Source: Litorivicinus sp. (GTDB taxonomy: Bacteria > Pseudomonadota > Gammaproteobacteria > Pseudomonadales > Litorivicinaceae). From it: a stretch of DNA of 10,775 bases. Below are positions 6,343 through 10,775 of this stretch, piece after piece. The stretch spans positions 1-10,775 of the forward strand of contig JAGYIK010000037.1 in assembly GCA_018402605.1 (NCBI GenBank). Reading direction: 5' to 3'. The notes below the pieces were generated by a model, which was given only the letters and a program-made list of their open reading frames with translations, was not told where the DNA came from and did no database searches. Both the position numbers and the translations under genes were made by a program. Numbering within the stretch: the stretch's first letter is position 1; each line of letters begins with the position of its first letter.

Positions 6343-6867
6343 ATGTCGCGCGTAGTGCCAACGTTGTTTTTGATCGGACCAACCGGTGCGGGGAAGACCA
6401 CGGTTGGGCGATTATTGGCAGCCAAGTTAAAGCGGACCTGTCTCGATTTAGACGAGGAAATTGAGCTGCGTTGTGGGGCAGATATTCCATGGATTTTTGA
6501 TGTTGAAGGCGAGTCCGGCTTTCGTGAGCGGGAAGCCCGAGTGTTGTCGGAGTTGGCAGCACAGGAGTCGGTGATCGTTTCGACCGGAGCGGGTGTGGTA
6601 CTTCGGCCCGAAAATCGCGCCATCTTAGCGGCCAATCGCGATGCGGTGATTTGGTTGAAAGTCGACTTGAAGACGCAGTATGACCGCTTGAAGCATGACA
6701 AGGGTCGGCCGTTGTTACAGGTCGATGATCCAAAGGCGAAATTACGCGCGATGGCTGCCGAACGGGAACCGCTCTATGCAGAGTGTGCGGGCATCCAGGT
6801 ACCCACAGGGAAAGCGAGTCCGACGTCTGTTGTACGTCGGATTTTGGATGCATTGGAGGAAAAGTGA
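6343..6867 (+). CDS. aroK: Shikimate kinase
   Basis: It phosphorylates shikimate with ATP, the fifth step of the shikimate pathway to aromatic amino acids, in the cytoplasm. Its 174 residues are the usual length. Walker A is GPTGAGKTT (12-20). Shikimate contacts match Asp37 in DLDEE, Arg61 in GFRERE and Arg141 in EREPLY. The lid has KGRPLL with Arg122. The Gly-Gly-Gly shikimate-binding loop reads STGAGVV, with Ala83 at the middle glycine. ATG 6343 has GAGG at 6335-6338, four bases upstream. It lies 12 bases after pilQ and one base before aroB, so it is co-transcribed with both, as in E. coli and Pseudomonas. Confidence 0.97.
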   Translation: MSRVVPTLFLIGPTGAGKTTVGRLLAAKLKRTCLDLDEEIELRCGADIPWIFDVEGESGFREREARVLSELAAQESVIVSTGAGVVLRPENRAILAANRDAVIWLKVDLKTQYDRLKHDKGRPLLQVDDPKAKLRAMAAEREPLYAECAGIQVPTGKASPTSVVRRILDALEEK

Positions 6868-6868
6868 T

Positions 6869-7945
6869 ATGCGTCGGTTGAATGTGGAGTTGGGTGCGCG
6901 TTCGTATGGTATTGAGATTGGCTCGCCACTGCTGACAGAGGCGCACTTGGCGCCACTCATTGTCGGGCGTCAGGTGTTGATCGTGACCAATGACACTGTG
7001 GCTCCGCTGTACTTGGCCGATGTTGCGGCTGCATTGTCTGACTTTGAGGTCGCCACTGTGGTGCTCCCGGATGGTGAGGCGCACAAAAAGCTCGATGCGC
7101 TGGATGCGATTTATGCGACCGCACTTGAGCATCGTTTTTCACGTAACGTCACATTTGTCGCGCTTGGTGGCGGAGTGATTGGCGATATGGTGGGGTTTGC
7201 TGCCGCCACCTATCAACGCGGAGTGGCTTTTGTGCAAATTCCGACGACGTTGTTGGCACAAGTAGATTCGTCTGTTGGCGGTAAAACTGGCGTCAATCAT
7301 CCACTTGGAAAAAACATGATCGGCGCGTTTCATCAGCCCGTTGGGGTATTGGCGGACACCGGTGTTCTGGCCACACTGCCTCCGCGTGAGATGGCTGCCG
7401 GGATGGCTGAGGTGATCAAGTACGGCTTACTTGGCGATGTCGAGTTTCTCGCTTGGATCGAGCAGCATCTGGAGCAACTCATATCGAAAGATCATGCGGC
7501 GCTGACCGAGGCCATTGCCAAATCGTGTCAGATGAAAGCTGAGATTGTTGCGCAAGACGAGCGTGAGGGCGGTATTCGCGCGCTGTTGAATCTGGGCCAT
7601 ACCTTTGGTCACGCGATCGAGGCCCATCTGGGCTATGGCGACTGGTTGCATGGCGAAGCAGTGGGCGCAGGCATGGCAATGGCTGCAACCTTATCCGCCC
7701 ACATCGGGCATTTATCGAGCGCTGATGTGCAGCGCGTCAGGACCCTGTGTGCCGGCGCGGGGTTGCCTGTCGACCCACCGGCGGGGATGACCCCGACTGA
7801 TTTTTTGACCCACATGGCAGTCGATAAGAAAAATGTGGATGGACGGATGCGTTTCATTTTGATGCGCGCGTTGGGTGAGGCTTATGTCGCTGATTCGATT
7901 GCGCGCGATGATCTTGAGGCAATGCTGTCTCAGTGCTGTCGTTAG
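6869..7945 (+). CDS. aroB: 3-dehydroquinate synthase
   Basis: It converts DAHP to 3-dehydroquinate, the second step of the shikimate pathway, using NAD and a divalent metal. It has 358 residues, the normal length. NAD-binding region: GGGVIGDMVGFAAATYQRG (100-118). Substrate region: PTTLLAQVDSSVGGKTGVN (125-143) and KNMIGAF (148-154). Metal ligands fit Glu181 (AEVIKYG), His244 (NLGHTFGH) and His261 (WLHGEA). The start is ATG 6869, one base after the aroK stop, with GGAGG at 6855-6859 and a 9-base spacer. Longer in-frame extensions lie inside aroK and are not supported. Its end overlaps the next gene by 13 bases. Confidence 0.98.
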   Translation: MRRLNVELGARSYGIEIGSPLLTEAHLAPLIVGRQVLIVTNDTVAPLYLADVAAALSDFEVATVVLPDGEAHKKLDALDAIYATALEHRFSRNVTFVALGGGVIGDMVGFAAATYQRGVAFVQIPTTLLAQVDSSVGGKTGVNHPLGKNMIGAFHQPVGVLADTGVLATLPPREMAAGMAEVIKYGLLGDVEFLAWIEQHLEQLISKDHAALTEAIAKSCQMKAEIVAQDEREGGIRALLNLGHTFGHAIEAHLGYGDWLHGEAVGAGMAMAATLSAHIGHLSSADVQRVRTLCAGAGLPVDPPAGMTPTDFLTHMAVDKKNVDGRMRFILMRALGEAYVADSIARDDLEAMLSQCCR

Positions 7946-8748
7946 TTCGTTCACAACGTGCATCGCTCGAGCGATTGCGCGCTGCCATTCGTTGGGCTCG
8001 TGGTCTTGTCGTTCTGACAGGGGCGCCTGGCCAAGGGAAGTCGACTGTCGTGCAGGCGCTCGAAGTGGCAACGTCCTATTCTCCGCTGCGTCTTGAGGGT
8101 GAAGTGGTCACCGATCGTCATGATACGGTTTTGCGTCTGATTGCGATGGTCGGCTTGCGCCCAGAGAGTGACGATTTTGCGATGCTAACGCGGTTACAAA
8201 CGAAGCAATCGACGGGCACAGATCAGGGAATTCCCGAGATCATTGTTGAAGACGCGCATTGTTTAACCGATGAGATGCTCGAATTTTTCGGTGAATTGGC
8301 CGGTGGTGTATTTGGGCGACCCTGGTCTGTGTTGCTCGTTGGTGAACAGTCTGTGCTCAGCCGGTTGATGGCCATTGGGGTGTTACCGAGTGCGGTGCAG
8401 TTGCCTCCATGGGATCTGTCCGATCTTCGTGAAGCGCTTGCGCGAGCAAGTTCGCCGAAAGCAGATAATCGATCGGATCTGTCAGTCTTGTTGCATCGGT
8501 TCGGTGAGATGCCGAAACGCCTCATTCGGGCAGCGCTTGAAGAGCGCGATCCACTTGTGTTTGGCGAAGGCGACCCGACGCAAGTCGAAGGGGAAAATCA
8601 CGCCATGGCATCACCACCAGCCCATCGTTACTTCTTCATCATTGGGGGCTTGCTCCTCGCTCTTCTGATCGCGTATCTTTGGTGGGGATCACAAACACCC
8701 GAGGTGCCACCCACCCCGGTCGCAATCCCAATTACGCCAAAGTCGTAA
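7933..8748 (+). CDS. AAA-type ATPase with C-terminal membrane helix, DamX-position protein lacking a SPOR domain
   Basis: The product has 271 residues. The N-terminal part is a P-loop ATPase of the ExeA/AAA_22 type, with Walker A GAPGQGKST (30-38) and Walker B IIVEDAH (103-109), followed by alpha-helical segments. A membrane helix (about 233-251, YFFIIGGLLLALLIAYLWW) precedes a short Pro/Thr-rich periplasmic tail of about 20 residues. In many gammaproteobacteria the gene after aroB encodes an ATPase, a membrane helix and a periplasmic peptidoglycan-binding SPOR domain (DamX family, linked to cell division). Here the protein stops right after the helix, and the 228 bases downstream show no SPOR-like sequence in any plus-strand frame. 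The start is GTG 7933, inside the end of aroB, with GAGG at 7916-7919 (13-base spacing, long). It could be a shortened DamX relative or an ATPase paired with a separate SPOR protein elsewhere. Confidence 0.8.
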   Translation: MLSLVRSQRASLERLRAAIRWARGLVVLTGAPGQGKSTVVQALEVATSYSPLRLEGEVVTDRHDTVLRLIAMVGLRPESDDFAMLTRLQTKQSTGTDQGIPEIIVEDAHCLTDEMLEFFGELAGGVFGRPWSVLLVGEQSVLSRLMAIGVLPSAVQLPPWDLSDLREALARASSPKADNRSDLSVLLHRFGEMPKRLIRAALEERDPLVFGEGDPTQVEGENHAMASPPAHRYFFIIGGLLLALLIAYLWWGSQTPEVPPTPVAIPITPKS

Positions 8749-8771
8749 AACTGGTTCTCATCGCTGAGGGT

Positions 8772-8800
8772 TTGCCCCGAAAGCGTCCGGGACATATACT
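8772..8800 (+). promoter_or_regulatory. Sigma70-type promoter for gltB
   Basis: TTGCCC (8772-8777) and TATACT (8795-8800) are separated by exactly 17 bases. The -10 matches the consensus at five of six positions and the -35 at four of six. The expected transcription start is near 8807, giving a leader of about 170 bases before gltB. No intrinsic terminator is visible between the upstream gene (ending at 8748) and this promoter, so read-through from the aro operon is possible. Confidence 0.65.
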
Positions 8801-8976
8801 ACGCGGCCGTTTTTGTCACGGATTCAGGGGTTTGAGTCCGCAAGATGGATCGAAACAACGCGGGGGCGGTCTGCCCAATGAGCGCGTGCAGGTCATGGAA
8901 ATTTTTAGGGATCGCGAGACGCGTCCCAGTAGTTGATGGTTGCGCTCCAGACGGACCGCAGAGGTAGGAAGAAACG
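8801..8976 (+). other. Long gltB leader with possible hairpins and an upstream ORF
   Basis: Three possible hairpins are visible. CGGATTCA (8819-8826) pairs with TGAGTCCG (8833-8840), with one G-T pair. GGGC (8864-8867) pairs with GCCC (8873-8876). GGGA/CGCG (8908-8916, one T bulge) pairs with CGCGTCCC (8920-8927) around the loop AGA. None is followed by a T-tract, so none is an obvious terminator. A 40-codon frame runs from ATG 8845 to TAG 8965-8967, ending nine bases before gltB, with its stop inside the gltB ribosome-binding region (AGGA 8966-8969). It has no good Shine-Dalgarno and no composition typical of an attenuator peptide. I match it to no known riboswitch. Confidence 0.35.
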
Positions 8977-10775
8977 ATGACCAAAGGTCTCTACACACCA
9001 GGTGAGTTCCGAGATAATTGCGGATTCGGGTTGATTGCGCATTGCGAGGGGCAGGCGAGCCATCATTTGTTGATGACGGCAATCGAGGCGCTGACTTGCA
9101 TGACGCACCGTGGCGGCATTGCCGCAGACGGTAAGACCGGTGATGGGTGTGGGCTCTTGTTTCAAATGCCCGATCAGTTCATGCGCCATGCGGCCCAAGT
9201 TGCATGCGGGCAAAGCCTTGGTGAATTGTATGCCGTGGGAATGTTGTTCCTCGCGCGTGACCCAGATGAACAAGAGTCTGCGCGCGCTGCGGTCGAGGCT
9301 GTTTTGCGTGAGCGGAACCTTGCGTGTGTGGGTTGGCGCGATGTGCCCATTGATCCTGCCAATCTGGGTCCGATTGCGAAAGCCAACATGCCAGCCTTTG
9401 CGCAAGTGTTTGTGGAGCCGACATCGCAAGATCAGTCGGCCTTCGATAACGAATTGTTTATGGCATCACGCCTCATTGAGCGGGCGTTGTCGGGGAATCC
9501 GGAAAATTATCTGTGTTCATTGTCGCGCCGGGTTGTCTCCTATAAAGGGTTGATGATGCCGGTGGATTTGCCGAGCTTTTATCCGGATTTGGGTGACGAA
9601 GCCATGGCGACAGCGATCTGTGTGTTCCATCAACGCTTCTCGACCAACACATTGCCGCGCTGGCCGCTCGCACAGCCCTTCCGGTTGCTCGCGCACAACG
9701 GGGAAATTAATACCATCGCGGGTAACCGTAACTGGTCAAAAGCCCGTGGACACTTGTTCCAATCGGATCGGTTGCCAGAGATCGAGAAGATTCTGCCGCT
9801 TGTGAATACCACAGGCTCTGACTCGTCGAGCCTCGATAACATGCTGGAAGTGATGGTTGCCGGCGGCATGGATTTATTCCGGGCGGTACGGATGCTGGTT
9901 CCGCCAGCTTGGCAAAATGTTGATGACATGGATGCCGATTTACGCGCCTTTTATGAATACAACTCGATGCACATGGAGCCTTGGGATGGTCCCGCCGGGA
10001 TCGTTCTCACAGACGGCCGTTTTGCCTGCTGTTTATTGGATCGCAACGGGCTGCGTCCGGCGCGCTGGGTGCGCACCACGCACGGCTACATCACTGTTGC
10101 CTCTGAGGTCGGGACCTGGAGTTACAAGCCAGAGGAAGTGATCGCCAAAGGCCGTGTCGGGCCTGGAGAGCTTCTGGCAGTAGATACGGAAACAGGACAG
10201 GTTTTGACTGCCGCCGAAATCGATGATCAGTTGAAGATTCGCAAGCCCTACAAAAAGTGGCTTCGTGAGCAAACAATTCGATTCGAAGCGGATATGAAAG
10301 ATCCGTTTTCCGATCTAAGACCGCTGTCTGAAGCTGGCCTCGACCCCTATCTGAAGCTGTTTAATTTGACCCGTGAAGAACGCGAGTCTGTGATCAAGCC
10401 GTTAGCTGAGATGGGCCAGGAGGCAGTTGGCTCGATGGGTGATGACACGCCGATGGCGGTCTTGTCGACTCAGCAGCGACATATTGCCGACTTTTTCCGT
10501 CAGCAGTTTGCACAGGTCACAAACCCACCGATCGATCCGCTTCGCGAAGCGATCGTGATGAGTCTGGAGACCTGTCTGGGTGTCGAGTTGAATCCGTTTG
10601 AAGAAACTGCGGACCATGCCGAGCGGATTATTCTGCATTCGCCTGTGTTATCCGCTCCCAAGATGGATCGTCTGAAGGCCTTTGAGCATCCCGGATATGG
10701 CCGCGTGCTCATTCCATTGGCCTTCGATCCTGCGCTGGGTTTAAAGGCGGCCGTTGAGGCGGTCTGTCAGTCCGC
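8977..10775 (+). CDS. gltB: Glutamate synthase (NADPH) large subunit, N-terminal part (gene cut by window end)
   Basis: The large subunit of GOGAT makes glutamate from glutamine and 2-oxoglutarate in the cytoplasm, together with the small subunit GltD. 599 complete codons are present, with no stop before the window end; the full protein is about 1,480-1,500 residues. MTKGLYTPGEFRDNCGFGL shows a 14-residue propeptide before Cys15, which becomes the N-terminal nucleophile of the class II glutamine amidotransferase domain (about 15-430). Other family motifs are THRGGIAADGKTGDGCGLLF, VFHQRFSTNTLPRWPLAQPF, LLAHNGEINTIAGNRNW and TGSDSSSLDNMLE. The central domain begins by about residue 480-560 (PVLSAPKMDRL). 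The FMN/Fe-S synthase domain lies beyond the window. ATG 8977 has AGGA at 8966-8969 with a 7-base spacer. It has its own promoter and leader upstream, and gltD would be expected next. Confidence 0.97.
   Translation, partial: MTKGLYTPGEFRDNCGFGLIAHCEGQASHHLLMTAIEALTCMTHRGGIAADGKTGDGCGLLFQMPDQFMRHAAQVACGQSLGELYAVGMLFLARDPDEQESARAAVEAVLRERNLACVGWRDVPIDPANLGPIAKANMPAFAQVFVEPTSQDQSAFDNELFMASRLIERALSGNPENYLCSLSRRVVSYKGLMMPVDLPSFYPDLGDEAMATAICVFHQRFSTNTLPRWPLAQPFRLLAHNGEINTIAGNRNWSKARGHLFQSDRLPEIEKILPLVNTTGSDSSSLDNMLEVMVAGGMDLFRAVRMLVPPAWQNVDDMDADLRAFYEYNSMHMEPWDGPAGIVLTDGRFACCLLDRNGLRPARWVRTTHGYITVASEVGTWSYKPEEVIAKGRVGPGELLAVDTETGQVLTAAEIDDQLKIRKPYKKWLREQTIRFEADMKDPFSDLRPLSEAGLDPYLKLFNLTREERESVIKPLAEMGQEAVGSMGDDTPMAVLSTQQRHIADFFRQQFAQVTNPPIDPLREAIVMSLETCLGVELNPFEETADHAERIILHSPVLSAPKMDRLKAFEHPGYGRVLIPLAFDPALGLKAAVEAVCQS

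Noticed and set aside
6695..6868. Extended aroB starting inside aroK
   Set aside because: The added residues have no similarity to 3-dehydroquinate synthase. ATG 6869 with GGAGG at 6855-6859 gives the normal protein length.
6311..7132. Long minus-strand open frame of 273 codons opposite aroK and aroB
   Set aside because: It lies entirely opposite two well-identified genes, and its translation has no recognisable motif. It is a shadow of their codon usage.
8679..8936. 85-codon plus-strand frame after the ATPase gene as a missing SPOR domain
   Set aside because: Its translation has no SPOR-like aromatic/Gly pattern. It spans the gltB promoter and has no ribosome-binding site.
8905..9429. Minus-strand open frame of 174 codons opposite the start of gltB
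   Set aside because: It is antisense to the strongly identified gltB amidotransferase domain and has no recognisable features.

Overview
The window is an ordinary chromosomal segment of a gammaproteobacterium. The evidence is the gene order: rpmE, a secreted nuclease, mrcA (ponA), a pilMNOPQ/hofMNOPQ-type cluster, aroK, aroB, a DamX-position ATPase and gltB. As I remember it, this order closely matches Pseudomonas (without the malic enzyme next to mrcA), and the mrcA-hof-aroK-aroB-damX part matches Escherichia coli. Base composition is moderately GC-rich, TTG is a common leucine codon, and no foreign island, insertion sequence, CRISPR array, tRNA or rRNA is visible. I cannot name a genus. The genome looks compact: many genes overlap and intergenic space is scarce.

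Left part (1-3330): the end of rpmE (ribosomal protein L31) is followed by a strong intrinsic terminator. That terminator also appears to encode the signal peptide of the next gene, a staphylococcal-nuclease-like protein. The nuclease gene runs tail to tail into mrcA on the minus strand, with the two stop codons sharing bases. mrcA encodes a complete bifunctional penicillin-binding protein 1A.

Middle part (3331-8748): a divergent plus-strand operon with almost no gaps. It begins with a short protein in the pilM/hofM position, then pilN, a pilO-like gene whose C-terminus looks like PilP, a short secretin (pilQ/hofQ/comE type), aroK, aroB, and an AAA ATPase with one membrane helix that lacks the SPOR domain expected of a DamX-type protein. 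The pilus part builds the inner-membrane alignment complex and outer-membrane pore used by type IV pili or competence pili. It is reduced at several points: no ATP-binding PilM is visible, PilO and PilP are joined, and the secretin has no AMIN domains. The pilO start region also holds a clear reading-frame break at about 4545-4556. It is either a mutation or a sequence error, and it separates a well-formed membrane helix from the rest of the protein. AroK and AroB act in the shikimate pathway.

Right part (8749-10775): a good sigma70-type promoter, a leader of about 170 bases with several possible hairpins and a possible 40-codon upstream ORF, then the first 599 codons of gltB (glutamate synthase large subunit), cut by the window end.

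I see no wholly new system. The features most worth a second look are the terminator/signal-peptide overlap, the reduced and fused PilM-PilO/P module with its frame break, the SPOR-less ATPase, and the gltB leader.
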